NCBI GenBank assembly: GCA_033629205.1
Contig: CM066164.1
Coordinates: forward strand, 22,338,454 to 22,402,453
From: Lithocarpus polystachyus
Lineage: Eukaryota; Streptophyta; Magnoliopsida; Fagales; Fagaceae
Length of the DNA: 64,000 bases
Direction of reading: 5' to 3'
In this document: positions 1 to 11,787 of the stretch, in pieces
Position numbering within the stretch: position 1 is the stretch's first letter
How the letters are laid out: every line of letters starts with the position of its first letter
Translations under genes and position numbers: made by a program
Notes under the pieces: generated by a model
Seen by the model: only the letters and a program-made list of their open reading frames with translations
Database searches by the model: none
What the model was told of the DNA's origin: nothing

Positions 1-1478
1 AGGCTGTCGGTTTAAATGTATGTAGGGTAGTGATTGTTATGGGCATTATTAGGGCTGGTAGTGGTAATGTATGTAAGGCAGTGTTAATTTATGTTGGGTT
101 GGCAGTGTGTACAATTTTTGTATGAAATGTGTTTAGCCATGTATTACCTCCTGATAATTTTGTGCTCCTGTCAGTTATTAGCAATGTAACCTACTTTCCT
201 ATGGAATGAATAAACTTTTTGTGCCCATGTAAATGTAAATTCTGATTTGAATGCATTTACCTATGGATTCCACAATGTGAATGAAATGAATACACCTATT
301 GCAGAAAATAACTGCATTACAAATTCATTAACTGCTGAAAATAACAGACTCAATATTAACCAAAACAAGATCTATTTTGAATACAAATACATTAACTGCC
401 TCTCATTGATGTGAGTACCAAAAGTATGCTAAGATATATATGTTCAACACCTGCTATCATTGCCATCAAGTACAATAACTGCCTCACTACTATCACTACC
501 ATCACTTACAATAAAGTTCACACAAGGGTCAATTATACTATTGCTGTGTATTCCAAAACAAGACACAAGATTCAATATTAAACTAAACAACACAAATTGA
601 ATAGAAATACATCTTCAACTTATCATTAACTGCTACTCATTGGTCTGAGTATTAAAGTAGGACAAAGGGTACATTTCTAAACAAAACAACACTTGCTATC
701 ATCACCAAAATTGCACAAAACACGCTGGCATTGTTCAACTATAACACTAACTACCACAGTTAACCCAAAACACCAGTTGGTACACAGTCACCATAATTAC
801 ATAGTTAAGCCAAAAAAGGGCATTGTTCCATAGTTAACCCTATCACCATAAAAACACAAAACAATTGACATAAATACACAAAACAAGTGACCCTCATCAA
901 CAAAAGGAAAAATCAACTTCTAGCTCTCTTCATTTCCTTGGACCCTGCACAGATGATTGACTCTCAGCATGTCTAATTGCTTCCATGTATCTGGATGCAT
1001 TCTTAGAAGCCTTCAGAGTCTCTGATGTGACCACCCTTTTCTTTTTCTACCTTGAAGTTGGGTTGCTACTATTGGAGTTGTGATGTGCACCTGACTGGTG
1101 TGGTGCATTTGGGGTAAAGCTATGCTGCTGTGTATAAGAGTGGATGAATGTCCCTCTACTTGCTTTAAATGGATTGGATTAGGGCATACTAGTTTGATAT
1201 GGTGCAAACTGAGTGGCTGACCTTGTCCTGGACTGGGATGGAGCACCTAGTCTGAATTGGTATGGTGCACTTAGAGTGGATGGGCTATGCATACTAAACT
1301 GTGGTGGTGCACTTGGACTGAAGCTATGCATGTTGGCCTGGTGTGGTGCAAATGGTGTGGCTGAGGCTGTCCTGGCCTGTGATGGTGCACTTGTGGTTCT
1401 GCTGGTCTACAAACAAGAAATTCACAAACATTAATAGTGAGTATTGAACAGCAACTGTTTCACTCTAATGTCACTTTA
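1..1478. other. MULE trailing region, no clear gene
   Basis: AT-rich sequence with short degenerate direct repeats around a TTAACTGC...CTCATTG motif (about 390 and 630). Tandem TGGTGCA-containing codon-like repeats occur at about 1080-1390. Open stretches here are short and show no recognisable domain. It is probably the 3' part of the MULE. Confidence 0.4.
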
Positions 1479-1884
1479 TTACCTTATTATATGTGCTATT
1501 TTGTTTGTGGTGCCTAGCAGTGAAGAGTTTCCTCCAATCTCACCCTTGCAACTTCTCCTATTGTGCCCTAACTTACCATAGGCCTTGCACAGCTTAGAGA
1601 TGCCAACTCTCTTTCTTGTTAGCTCATTAAATTCCCTTGCTCTCTTCTTCTTAGGCCTGCTAGGTGGTCTTCTTTTGATAGGGGGCTGAACTGGGGTCAC
1701 ACCACTTGGTCTCTACATATTCTGCCCATTGATTGGTGCTATGATTGGCTCATAGCATGCTCTATATGTAGAGACATGGTAACAGGGGTGAACATACTGC
1801 TCAGCATCTTATCTAGTGGAAAAATACACAGGTGATTGCATGAGCACATGGTATGCCAGTTATGTTCCACTTCCTACAACTGCA
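1479..1884 (-). pseudogene. MULE SWIM zinc finger and CCHC knuckle region
   Basis: On the minus strand near 1884-1825 the reading CSCRKWNITGIPCAHAI gives a SWIM-type zinc finger (CxC...CxH). Further on, 1700-1479 is open with a basic stretch (KRRPPSRPKKKRAREF) followed by CKAYGKLGHNRRSC. A zinc knuckle normally starts CxxC; here the second Cys is Tyr, consistent with a G-to-A change. A stop (ATG TAG) lies between the two motifs where MULEs often have Trp. Both motifs belong at the C-terminus of MuDR-type transposases. Confidence 0.72.
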
Positions 1885-2208
1885 GTGTGCTGTGGCCAAG
1901 TCAACAGTGAAACTCTACAGACCATTTTTCACTTCAAACTGTGTCTGTCCAGCCCAGCAAGCTAACCACCTATTGACTGCCAGCTTTTCCTTGTGCAACC
2001 TCTTCATCACCTTGGCACAAATATCTAACTCTAGCCTCACACCCTTCTTTCTATTCTTTCAGAACCTAGTCATCAGATATAGCTTGATACACTCAAGCTA
2101 CAATCACATACAAGTACAATGAAACATTAGATATTAATTGCAACAACTATTAAAAACAGTACCAAACAATCACTATAATTAACTGTAGGTGATCATAAAT
2201 ACTCATAC

Positions 2209-2550
2209 CATGCTAATTAAGGGCTTAGATCTGAATTTAAGAATCCTGCTATTGAAGCTCTCACACATATTATTGAGTATGGTGTCAGTCAAGCCATCCC
2301 CATTAAACATGTGTCTGGCCCATTTTGTTGTTAAGTGAGCATCCAACCAACTGTGTGCATCAGCATCAAACTCCTTCAGCTCATCCATCACTCTATTAAA
2401 CTCTTGTTTGTAAGTTGCCTTGGCTGCCTTCCAGTACATATCTCTAATCAAAACACCAGGATGGTTCTTCCTAAAGTTGTTATAGAGGTGCCTACAACAA
2501 ATCTTGTGTTCATACTGTGGCCAGTTTTCAATGAATGTTTACACCAACCC
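2209..2550 (-). pseudogene. MULE transposase catalytic core, second half, with in-frame stop
   Basis: Begins after an AG acceptor and reads GLV-stop-TFIENWPQYEHKICCRHLYNNF, then the helix-rich region RDMYWKAAKATYKQEF. The last part ends at a GT donor (GTATGAG) at 2208. The CCRHLYNNF motif is conserved in plant MULEs. The TAA at 2539-2541 lies where the family usually has Gln, so CAA to TAA (a C-to-T change) is the simplest explanation. Downstream it reads NNMCESFNSRIL, also a MULE hallmark. Confidence 0.78.
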
Positions 2551-2640
2551 CTGCCACAAACAATGTTACAGGCAAGTATGTGAAGATAGTGGACCAAAAG
2601 TACAATGACTAAATACAGATTAAAACAACCAAATGGAGAA

Positions 2641-3084
2641 TCAACTACACACCTTTTGCTGGTCTGACATAAACACCCATCTCTTATTCTGATCTATGTC
2701 TGCAAGTAACAGGTTGATGAACCAAGTCCAAGAGTCCTTGGTTTCAGCCTCTACCACTGCATATGCAAGTAGGAAATACTCTGCATTAGGATCTCTGCAT
2801 ACTGTAGTAATCAATTGCTCCTCTGACTTGTTTTTCAAATGGTAGGCATCCAAACCAATGAATGGCCTGCATCCAGCCAGAAACCCCTTCTTACATCCCT
2901 CCAAACATATGTATAGCCTCTCAAAATAAGGCACTCCACACACTAAGTCAATCTGAGCTGCTAAATCACCATCATTGAAGGTATGTACCTTCATAAGTAT
3001 TGTACTGTTAGGACTAGACCTCCTTAATTCCTCACAGGACTCCCACACCAAGTTGTACTGTTGTGTATAAGCCCCCATCCACAT
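2641..3084 (-). pseudogene. MULE transposase catalytic core, first half
   Basis: 147 codons containing FIGLDAYHLKNKSEEQLITT and AYAVVEAETKDSWTWF, the hallmark of the MULE transposase domain (DDE-type, RNase H-like fold). The Asp in GLDA is the expected first acidic catalytic residue, and the block closes with FMSDQQK, which holds the second. A GT donor (gtgtgtag) follows the QQK codons, and the next coding block starts after a CAG acceptor at 2551-2553, so a short intron is likely. The block itself is open; flanking blocks are broken. Confidence 0.82.
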
Positions 3085-3773
3085 ATTCTCTAGCCTTATC
3101 CCTAGCCCTACTTGTTTTTCCTGCTCTTATGTTTAGGGTATACTTCTCATGGACATCATCTTGGATGTTTCTCAGATTGAAGTTAGGCTGTCTTTTCACC
3201 TTCTTTATCAACTTCTTCCTAATGTATGATGAAGTACACATAGGGTTCTTAAAACTTCTAAAGCATGTATGTTCTAAAGTCAACGTCCTTAGTTGGTAGC
3301 TCCTCTCCCTTGGCACCTTTGTTAGATAGGCAACAAACTTGCAATTTTCTTGGCAGATAGCTTACCCTTTGCAGGTCATTTTTTACAAATCTGATCCCCC
3401 ATCTACCATGAACTACATATTCTGTTATAACTTCCTTGAATTCCTTCGGTGTTGTAAATATCATATCTTTTTCAAAAGAAATATGCTTTGCCATATCCAC
3501 TGGCTAAAACACAGGGAACTTCTTCACTTCCTCATTTTTTTGTCCTTTACCATTTCTCACATGTGTACTTCTATTATCCTCAAAAATATCATCACTGTCA
3601 TACCCAAGCTTATCATCAGATGATGATTCCACCGGATTGTGCAATTCCTCACTCTCATAATCAGAGTTCATTACACTAGCACCCATTTGGCCTGGTTCAA
3701 CAACATTATCATCATCCTTACCATGCCAACTATCACTACTGTCTTCAACAAAGTCTTTAACACCATGGTTCAA
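3032..3773 (-). pseudogene. MULE transposase linker and DNA-binding region, frame-broken
   Basis: Three overlapping minus-strand frames are needed to follow the protein: 3773-3504 (acidic, ending VKKFPVF), 3500-3258 (TTPKEFKEVITEYVVHGRW) and 3316-3032 (HTCFRSFKNPMCTSSYI, followed by a basic helix-rich stretch). In intact MULE transposases these are consecutive: FPVF, then the TPKEFKEAI and FVKND motifs, then a Cys/His-containing DNA-binding segment. The need to change frame at about 3500 and again near 3300 shows indels. This part should sit just before the catalytic core at 3084. Assignment rests on motif order. Confidence 0.65.
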
Positions 3774-3835
3774 CTTTACCTCATCATCTAGCCTACTTCC
3801 CCCACCACCACTTCCCCCACTATTACTGCCATCAC

Positions 3836-4522
3836 TTACAATAAAAACCTCAGGTGGGTGCTCAATGATAGGTTCTTACCTACTCTTCTTGAACCCACAT
3901 GAGAAGCAGCAACCTCAATGGGAACATCAGCATTAACCTCATTAATAACAGGTTCTGCACCTACTCTCCTAACATACACCTGTTCACCATCCACCTCAGT
4001 TGGCTCATCCTTATTGTTAAAAGTTTGATCATTAGCATACATGTCATCACTATCATAAAAACTGTAAAATTCACCCCCATCATGGTCATCATCATCACTG
4101 TCATCACTATAATCACTATAATAACCCATAGGGCCTTGCTCCACTGCCAATAGCTGCACACCCTCACTAACATTCTCTCCTTCATCAACTAGTATAGGAT
4201 CATCTATTGGGTGCTCCACATACACATGAATCTCTTCATGACCCTTCACTAATTCTGTCATGTACATAGCATCATCATCATCAACAACCAAATGGAATTT
4301 TGCCATTTCTTGGTCAATTCCAGGCATTGTATACCACAGCCTGCTAACAGATGTGTACCCAAAGTCTCTACATATACCCTCTATCTCAACCTTGGACCAC
4401 TTATTAGGGTCACAATTATCAACTACATCTACTTCACCTCCCACATATATTTTAGGGTTCTTAGTAAAATAGCCACCATGATGCACAGATATACTGAATA
4501 GGTCATCCATTCTGCATTCCAT
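3836..4522 (-). pseudogene. MULE transposase N-terminal PB1-like domain
   Basis: An open block of 228 codons beginning MECRMDDLFSISVHHGG. The first ~100 residues match the PB1-like N-terminal domain of plant MULE proteins: a hydrophobic core with GGEVDVVDNCDP and CRDFGYTSVSRLWY. A strongly acidic stretch (DYSDDSDDDDHDGG) follows at about residues 138-150. The domain is probably used in protein contacts, but this is family knowledge and not visible here. The block precedes the other transposase pieces in the same orientation. It is open by itself, but downstream blocks are broken, so it is best treated as the 5' part of a pseudogene. Confidence 0.7.
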
Positions 4523-4599
4523 ACACTCAAAACCAATTAAACAATGCTAGTTAAAGAAAAAGAACAAAACAACTCTTTTTTAAGAAAACACTGCTCATT

Positions 4600-4800
4600 T
4601 ACCAACACAACACTAAATAAAGTAGTTCACTCTACATGCAACATACCCTCAATACCAATTAAACAATGCAAGAACAATACAAAACTGATTTACCAACACA
4701 ACACCTAATAAAATATTTCATTCTGCATGCAGACAACACAACACTCAATAAAGTATTTACCAACACAACACTAATCAAATAATTTTTCACAACACAGCAC
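4600..4800. repeat. Degenerate tandem repeats in MULE leader
   Basis: Repeated phrases ACCAACACAACAC and AATAAAGTA recur about four times between 4600 and 4790. Likely an old expanded microduplication inside the element's leader or intron. Confidence 0.45.
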
Positions 4801-5102
4801 TGACTTCAATAGTTTTGTCGTACTAAAATAGACATGCATAGTTATCAAATTACACCAAAAACCCTCATACAATACTGTTAGGCTTATTTAACTCTCTTCA
4901 ACAGGGGCACATAGGGAACACAGAGAACATAGGGAACACATGGACCACAATCAAAAGTAACATACAAAGGCATACAAATACATTGTGGCCCTTACTACCA
5001 AAACCAACCAACAAGCATATTGTAAAGTTATAAATAAGGACATAGATAGAGAGAGCAAATACCTTTTCACATACAGAGAGAGGGAGAAAAAAAAATACTG
5101 CC

Positions 5103-5260
5103 TTAAGGTGGCAGAGATGGGTTTTGATGGTGATGGTGGCTTTAAGTGACAGAACTGGTTGATGATGGTGGTTTCAAGTGACAGAGCTGGTTGATAACGG
5201 TTGATAATGGTGGTTTCAAGTGACAGAGCTGGATGATGGTGGTTTCAGAGAGAGGTTGAT
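5103..5260. repeat. Short minisatellite in MULE 5' region
   Basis: Four imperfect tandem copies of a ~30-40 bp unit with the core GGTTTCAAGTGACAGAGCTG, each ending with GATGATGGTGGT-like sequence. It lies just upstream (minus strand) of the MULE coding region. Confidence 0.7.
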
Positions 5261-5644
5261 GGTGATTTTGGGGATTCGTGGTTGATTTGGGGATTTTTAG
5301 TGTATATGCGCCATGTTTAGTGGGTGGTTGACTCATGTGATAAACACGTGACTGTTTTTTGGGCGGGAAGGCCACGTGGCATGGCAGACTTGGCCATGGT
5401 GGATTTTTAATGTTTTTAAATGATTTTTAATTCTCTCCGTCAGCCACATCAGCTTTCCCCGTTAGTTGGCTGACAGTAAAAACTTAAATTTCACGCGTTA
5501 ATTGGTTTAGGGACTAAAAGTAGTAAAAATAAAATATAGGTACGAAAATAGAAAAATGTGCAAAATGTAGGGACCAAAAGTGCATTTACGCCAAAAGAGA
5601 AAAGACTACCATTGGGTCAATGTCGATAGAATGAACTGTCGTGA

Positions 5645-6480
5645 ATGTCAATTTAACCATAATGGTGCCAACTAAGATAGACTTAAAGTTGGGGGCAAAT
5701 TTAAGGGCACTGATTATAGCCTTTTTCTTTTTAACTAAGTAAAGATATTAATCATTTTCCAATATTAGAAAAAGGAAAAACTAATGGGAAATCTGAAAGT
5801 TCAATTTTTTTTTTCTTTGTGGAAAAACCAGTAATAGAAGAGTTTTTCTATAGACTCTTGCCACTAAAAAATTATGATACCAAATTCGTAAATTTTCATA
5901 AAATTAGACAATTCAAACAAAACTATAGGGAGACTCAAGATATTGGTCAATCAACCTTTCACTGTAATGGTAACAAGTAGGAAGTGAGAACAGACTTGGG
6001 GTTAGGGGCAAAGTGCATTAATATTGTCTTCTTCTTTTTGTCTCGTAAAGATATTAATTAGTTTCAATAAAAAAATTTAAAAAAAAAAAAAAGAAGAGGA
6101 AAGACTAATGAGAAAATTGAAAGTTTTGAATTTTTGGTGAAAAAATAGTAATGCAAGTCATTCTATAGATTTTTAATACAGCAAAATTCTAATACTAAAT
6201 TTGTAAATTTCCTTCACAAATTAGATAATTCAAACCAAATTATAAGAATTGGTTAGTCATCCTTTGACCGTAATGGTGACAACTAAGAATACGCTTGGGG
6301 TTGGGGGCAAAGGTTGTCGATATTAGCCTCTCTTTTTTTTTCTTTCTTTCTTTTGGCTAATTAAGTTGAGATATTAATCAATTAATTCTCAATATTAAAA
6401 AGAAAAAAATAATAATGGGAAAATTGCAATTTCCAATTTGTTGGTGAATAAAATGATAATAGAAGAACCACATGGGTAGT
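5645..6480. repeat. Degenerate ~300 bp tandem repeat, three units
   Basis: Landmarks recur at about 5655, 5955 and 6259: ACC(A/G)TAATGG..AACTAAGA, then a G-rich GGGGTT(A/G)GGGGCAAA, then AAAGATATTAAT, AAAAGGAAA(A/G)ACTAATG and TCTATAGA. The spacing is ~300 bp. A fourth, separated unit starts near 7707. No coding potential is seen. Probably an old satellite-like or intergenic repeat. Confidence 0.65.
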
Positions 6481-6975
6481 ACCTCCCCCTTCCACTAGCT
6501 AAAACTGGCCCATTTCCAATTTCTTCCTCTCATCCTCTCTCACGTCTTTCTTCTTGCACTATGTGCTTTTAGGCCATCACCATTGATTTCTTAACAGTAT
6601 TTTGTCTTGAGGTATGGAAAATTTTAGAAGTATATGGCCAAAGTCACAATTGTTTTAGAGAACCGATTGTTATTTTGTTTATTAAAACAAAATAAAGATA
6701 ACTTGTATTAACAATTTAATCTTGAGCATTTTAGGAATGGTGGAGGCCTGAAAGTATAGTGCAAAAAGAAATACGGAGGAAGAAGATAATGATTTGGAAG
6801 AAGAAAAAAAAAAGTTATTGCTGTGGTTTTTTTTTCCCTTTAATAATAAGAGTTAATGCCTAAATCGCTAATTTTTAGGGAGTAATAATGACATAACTAT
6901 GAGTATTTTTTTCCCTTTAGATCTAATAGTAATCAATGGTCCATAAAAAGTGTAACTCTTGTGAAGTTACATCAG

Positions 6976-6991
6976 GTGTAACTTAAACCCA

Positions 6992-7024
<33 letters not shown>
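6976..7024. repeat. Element-end motif followed by (AT)n
   Basis: GTGTAACTTAAACCCATCTC at 6976-6995 is nearly the same as the terminal motif of the long-TIR element at 53828-55505. As there, it abuts a microsatellite, here (AT)14 at 6996-7024. Only this one end is clear. Confidence 0.55.
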
Positions 7025-7027
<3 letters not shown>

Positions 7028-7120
7028 TATAAGGAAAATTACATTAGTTTATTTGGAGGGTTATTAGTGACTTTTGCAATAAAGCTACCTAAAAAAAAAA
7101 GGGTACGAACTAATTTGTTA

Positions 7121-7640
7121 GGGCATGTTTGGTAGACTGTAATAGGTGTTGTAATGAAATAGTTATTCCTATGGTTTAGTTATACTTTAATTTGGTTATG
7201 TTTTTATTACAAGGAATAGTAATTCCTTATGATTAGCTATTCTTCAAAATGAGGAATAATTATTCATTTTTAAAAGGTTGTATTAGCTATTCCTTAGTAA
7301 GTGCATTAATTTCAAAACTTAATATATTTTCAAATAAACAAACTTTCCATATACATCTAATAATTATAAGAATAAAAAATCATAAAAAATAACACATATC
7401 TCTCTTAAATTTAAAAATAACAATTTTTAAGTAAATATAATTAGATGAGAAAGATATTTCCTAAAATAAATGTTAAGTTTTTTTTTTTATGAGAAAATAA
7501 ATGTTAAGTTTCATTCTAATGTCATAACTCACAACCAAACTAATGAATAGGTTTAGTTATTACATTACAACACATTTTATTACTAGTAATAAAAATTATA
7601 ATTCATGTTGTAATCCTCATTCAGTATACCAAACATACCC
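7121..7640. mobile_element. MITE-like element, family A copy 1
   Basis: A 520 bp AT-rich block bounded by the inverted ends GGGCATGTTTGGTAGACTG and its imperfect complement CAGTATACCAAACATACCC. The inside is noncoding and rich in TTATTCC/GGAATAA. A second copy with similar ends is at 52011-52526. No unambiguous target duplication was found. Confidence 0.7.
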
Positions 7641-7694
7641 ATAGTGTTTGTTTCAACCTTTGACCATAATGGGTTAGAATAAGGAAAATCTTTT

Positions 7695-8000
7695 TGTAGT
7701 GTTAGTCAACCTTTGACCATAATGGAGTCAGCTAAGAGCAGAGTCTGGGTTAGGAAAAAGGACTTTTTTTTTTTCTTTTTCTTTTTTATTTTGGATAAAT
7801 GCAGGGGATAGAACCCTCGAGCTAATGGTTACAACGAAATCAAGTACCACTAGGCTGCAAGGCCCGGTCGTGGGGCAAGGACATTGATAATTTGATATTA
7901 GCCTTTATCTTTTTAACTAAGGATATTAATCATTTTACAATATCGAAAAAAAGGAAAAACCAATTTGTAAGGTACATTTATATTTTTCCACAAAATTGAC
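7695..8000. repeat. Fourth unit of the ~300 bp repeat, split by a SINE
   Basis: Starts CAACCTTTGACCATAATGG like the units at 5.6-6.5 kb and resumes after the SINE with GGACATTGATAAT...TTAGCC and AAGGATATTAATCATTTT. Confidence 0.55.
7764..7876 (-). mobile_element. tRNA-derived SINE, minus strand
   Basis: On the minus strand it reads a pol III box A-like GCCTAGTGGTACTTG, a box B-like GAGGGTTCTATCCCC about 30 bp later, then an A-rich tail (seen as T-rich on the plus strand at 7764-7790). AAGGAC occurs at both flanks (7758-7763 and 7877-7882), a plausible short target duplication. It interrupts a unit of the ~300 bp repeat. Confidence 0.65.
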
Positions 8001-9513
8001 ATGACTATAAAAAATTAAAGAAAAAATGAACCAATTGATATCTAAATTAAATTTTTAAGAAACAAGGATAAAAATTGACATTTTTCAATATCAAAAAAGG
8101 GAAAAAAATAAATAAATAAGCTAAAGAGGATGAAAAGAAACTCCGGCAAGCATGACTTCATAAAATTGACATTTTCTAAGGCACACCTATATTTTTACCA
8201 AATTATTTTTAAAACAAAATGAACCAATTTGCCTAATCTAAGCATATATAAGAATTTAATTATATATTCAAAGGTATTAGGCACAGCTATATAATTTTCA
8301 AATATGTGAAAAAAGATAGCACTATATCGTCTTACTCTGAAAATGCAATATAATTTTCTTTCAGGAAATTTTAGTAAAGACTTTCCAAAAGAATTTTAAA
8401 GGTCATTACACCCAAAAAGTTTATCCCTTCAGTTATAAACATTTCTAGCAATTTGATCTTCAGTAGGGCTCACTTTAAAATTGAATTTGCACGATTATGG
8501 ACCTTAAAAGAAGTCTTGAACGAATATTAATCGTTAGTGGATTGGTCTTTCTTTTTTCCTTGTGATAAACAAGCACAATAGCTACTTGAATCTTCTAAAT
8601 TTGAGTGCTCACAAACCAATTTGCACCCGAATTCTAGGTTTCTTCCTAGCAATATAGGCGTAATTTCATAGAAAATTCAATCAGTAACCCAAAAACAATT
8701 TGCTTATTCTAACCAAATGTATCAGGACTCATTAACAAGCACACAAACCAACATGAACGATGAACCTGACTTCTAAGTTTCTTCCTTGCAATTCAGATGT
8801 AGATTCAGAGTACAGAATTGCTAGTCCAATTGTATCCGATCATCTCAGAAGTTACTTCAACAATTTAAAGACCAATTGACTTATGGTCAAATAGTCGTCC
8901 ACTACTTTATATAACGATATTTTTTTGCTAAAAAAAAGAAATTTTTTTTTTCCAAAAACGAAGGCATAAAAGCAAATATTGGGATAAGAAGAAAAACCAA
9001 AAGAATTTCCTCAAATCTTTTTTTTTCCTAACCCCCGCCCCTGATTTGTAAATTTATAAAGCAGCAATAGTTATGATATTTGTAAATTTATATAGCAGCA
9101 ATAGTTTTATACCAACATAGAATTTTGATTCAGGTAACATCATGTGGGCTCAAAATCAGCTTGCATCGGATCTGAAGCCCAAATCTATCATCCATACAAA
9201 ATGCTAGTGAAAAATGTACCTACCCATGTCACCAGCCCACAAGCAGAAACCCAAGTGCCTATTTATTGGCCTAGAGTCCAGTGCCACCCTATGCAATATG
9301 AGTTTGCCATTCGCTACATTTGCAAGGCACTTGGAGACAACTAACAAAGATATAACATAACATACTGCCAATAAATTACGGAGCCTAAATACCATCATGG
9401 GGTAATCAACTAATTCTGATATCTGAATATCATTTATAACAAAAGGAAAGTGAGAGAAAAAATTAAAGAGGGTTTTAGGGAGGGGGGAAGGGGGATTAAT
9501 GATGCAAATTCAG
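8001..9513. other. Intergenic, no gene seen
   Basis: AT-rich, without a convincing reading frame or domain. Short open frames at 9144-9398 have no recognisable motif. The part next to 9513 is probably the 3' flank of the DCD pseudogene. Confidence 0.5.
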
Positions 9514-10750
9514 TCAGCGGAACGAGAATGATGGACCCGCAAAAGAGTACCGAGATGAAACTGTCACAGATACAGCTTCAGGCTGGGCAACCTGACGGTT
9601 CTCTGTCTGGTTATAACGCAGTAGGTCATCAGCAGCATATGTGGAGTATAACCTATCCGCTCCTTGATCACTCTCTATCCTGCGTAAATGTGCAGTCTCT
9701 CCTGGAAACGTTCCATCAACAGAATAAGAACCGGAAGGGACTTCCTCTCTCCTCACGGGTGGTAATTATGGGCCCCAAACTATTGGAATATTATGAATGC
9801 TAAAAATACTATCCGAAACAATGACCCCAAACTATTGAAGAAACAAGTAAATCTTACTTGTCTAACAGTAAATTCTGTTTTGAATTTGTTCTTTTCATTA
9901 TAAATTTCCTTGATTGCCTTATTAAAAACAGCCTCAGATAGTGGGAAACAATTTTTCTCAACTGTGAACCGCACCTGAAAATTAAAAATTCATCAGCACG
10001 TGTGACTAGAAAGATGAAGAATAACACAAAAATTATCAAGAGAAGTCAGCCACAAGAAAATCTGACCTGAACAGGAAAAGCCTCACCAAAAGCTCTTGGC
10101 TCAAGTTTCATGCCCCTAGAAAACGAGGCCTTATAAATCCCATACAGAAGCTTCAGATTAAAATCAAAGAGAAATAGTTTAAGCCCGGGTTTGATACTCA
10201 TCACAAGATCTTTTTTACTTGTTGAAACACCCATTACAGAATAGCGGAACCAATCTGGCTTTGTCTTTGAATTGCGCATGAAGATCAAGCCACCAAGTTT
10301 TTCCAACTCAGAGATCTTCTCTTGGTTCTTTCGAGGCCATTGCCTCTTATCATTACGCTCTCCAATAACAATATTCTTCTCTTTGCTTTCTTCTCTAGAC
10401 TTTGGCTTATTAACATCTTGTTCCTCATTGTAGCTACTTTCTTTGTTGCCCTTCCATATTTGCTTCTTCTTCCTCCTCCTTTGTCTTCTCTGAACATGTG
10501 CACCAACATTATCTTATCCTGTGTTCAACGAGTTACTAGCAAGAGGCTTCTTTGAAATTTTGGATTTGGCCTTTAATGATCTTGGAGTTTTATTTCTTGA
10601 TGTCCCTGCTTTGTTCTTGTTAGAATCTGGTTTACTAGATGCCTCTTCAGGTGCCTCCACTGCCTCTTTGTTTTCTTCTTGTTTGTTCATGTTAGAATCT
10701 GGTAATGTCTTCACAGTAGTCTCTGCTTCCTTGTTATTTTCTTGTTCCAT
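9514..10750 (-). pseudogene. DCD-domain (Development and Cell Death) protein, nonsense-mutated
   Basis: Three exon blocks: 10750-10067, 9974-9858, and a last block ending at 9514. Exon 1 has a Lys/Glu-rich N-terminus and then LEKLGGLIFMRNSKTKPDWF, the start of the plant DCD domain. Exon 2 continues VRFTVEKNCFPLSEAVFNKA. The splice sites CAG|GTCAGA and TTTTCAG|GTG join in frame, and exon 2 ends CAA|GTAAGA. The last block (VRREEVPSGSYSVDG...) looks like the usual low-complexity tail. An in-frame TAA at 10514-10516 (after NSLNTG) splits exon 1; past it the frame stays open with basic DCD-upstream sequence, so CAA to TAA is likely. DCD proteins are linked to stress and cell-death responses in plants. 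The start at 10750 follows an AG acceptor-like TTTGTAG. Confidence 0.75.
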
Positions 10751-10929
10751 ACTCTACAAACCACCCAGGTTTCCCAACCAAGATGTACCCCTGCAAGCAC
10801 ATTGCAAGTGAAAATAATTTTTCTTTGTTTGCAGATTACCAGAAAAAATAGGATTAAATAGCTACAATAAAATGAAACCGAAACAAAAACAAACAGAATC
10901 GAAATTAGAAAGTCAGAAACTTGAAGCAA

Positions 10930-11640
10930 ACTGCGATGAGATGGGAAGATACTTTAACCGCTTACAGGAATCTTATTCAATAGTGCACCAAATGCGCATG
11001 CTAGGAAAAAAAGAGTAGCAGAGGGGGTTCATCCCCAGTTTATAAAACTGAAAAGCACAGAGAAAGAAAAAGGAAGGTTTTGTCTTCAAAGCCCATTTTT
11101 AATAAAAATAAAATAGGCTAAGGCCAATCATTTATAGCTCCAAATAGGCATACATATCATCAACCTGCTAACAATATCTCATCTTCATCCAACTACAACA
11201 CCCAGACCAACTTTCAAGTTCTCTGAAACTCCTTCATAGTAATATCCACTAATCAAATTCTCAATTCCTTTTCTTACTCGTATTAAAGTACCACCACATC
11301 TATCCATGAATTAGATACAATTTTGCACTTCTTCCCTAGTTCTGCAAAGAGACTACAATTATATAATAGCCCCACCACTACCACTAGAAAGAAAAATTCC
11401 TTTTATTTTTCATTGATGCTTGTTCTTAGAGTGACTACCAAACAAATTATTATCTTTTGACAGATGCACTGTCAATCAATCAAGATAGCTCATTCTTACA
11501 AAGTCACACACCATTAAAATCTATAATAGGGATCAATCAACTTCTCATGAAAAATATGCTGACAAAACAGAAGATGGAATAGCTTACAAAAAGCAATCAA
11601 ATAAATCACAAGTTTCTACAGCCCGCGTTTAGCCATAATA
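10930..11640. other. Intergenic or 5' flank of DCD pseudogene
   Basis: No reading frame with a recognisable domain. Could hold the promoter and leader of the minus-strand DCD gene, but no clear TATA position can be defended. Confidence 0.4.
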
Positions 11641-11643
11641 TGG

Positions 11644-11787
11644 TACAACAGGTACCACTAATGTAATGGGTCTCATTGGGAAATTCTTAGCTAGTCCGAG
11701 ACTACAAGGTCAGCATACAACAGGTACCACTAATGTAATGGGTCTCATTGGGAAATTCTTAGCTAGTCCGAGACTACAAGGTCAGCA
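11644..11787. repeat. Perfect 72 bp tandem duplication spanning a transposon end
   Basis: Two copies (11644-11715 and 11716-11787) that I read as identical. Each contains flanking-type sequence and then GGGAAATTCTTAGCTAG, the left terminus of the long-TIR element. The duplication therefore crosses the element boundary and must be recent. Confidence 0.9.

Larger units (their letters stand above)
1..5591 (-). mobile_element. Autonomous Mutator-like element (MULE), decayed, cut by left edge
   Basis: Minus-strand coding blocks run from about 4522 to 1479 in the order PB1-like N-terminal domain, acidic linker, DNA-binding region, MULE transposase core, SWIM zinc finger and CCHC knuckle, which is the standard layout of a plant MuDR-type transposase. 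The likely outer end is near 5591, where the sequence reads like a MULE terminus (GGGACCAAAAGTGCATTTAC at about 5572). The opposite end is not in the window, so no TIR pair or target duplication can be shown. Several stops and frame changes make the transposase non-functional. Positions 1-1478 are AT-rich trailing sequence with no convincing domain. Confidence is high for the family and low for the exact boundary. Confidence 0.82.
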
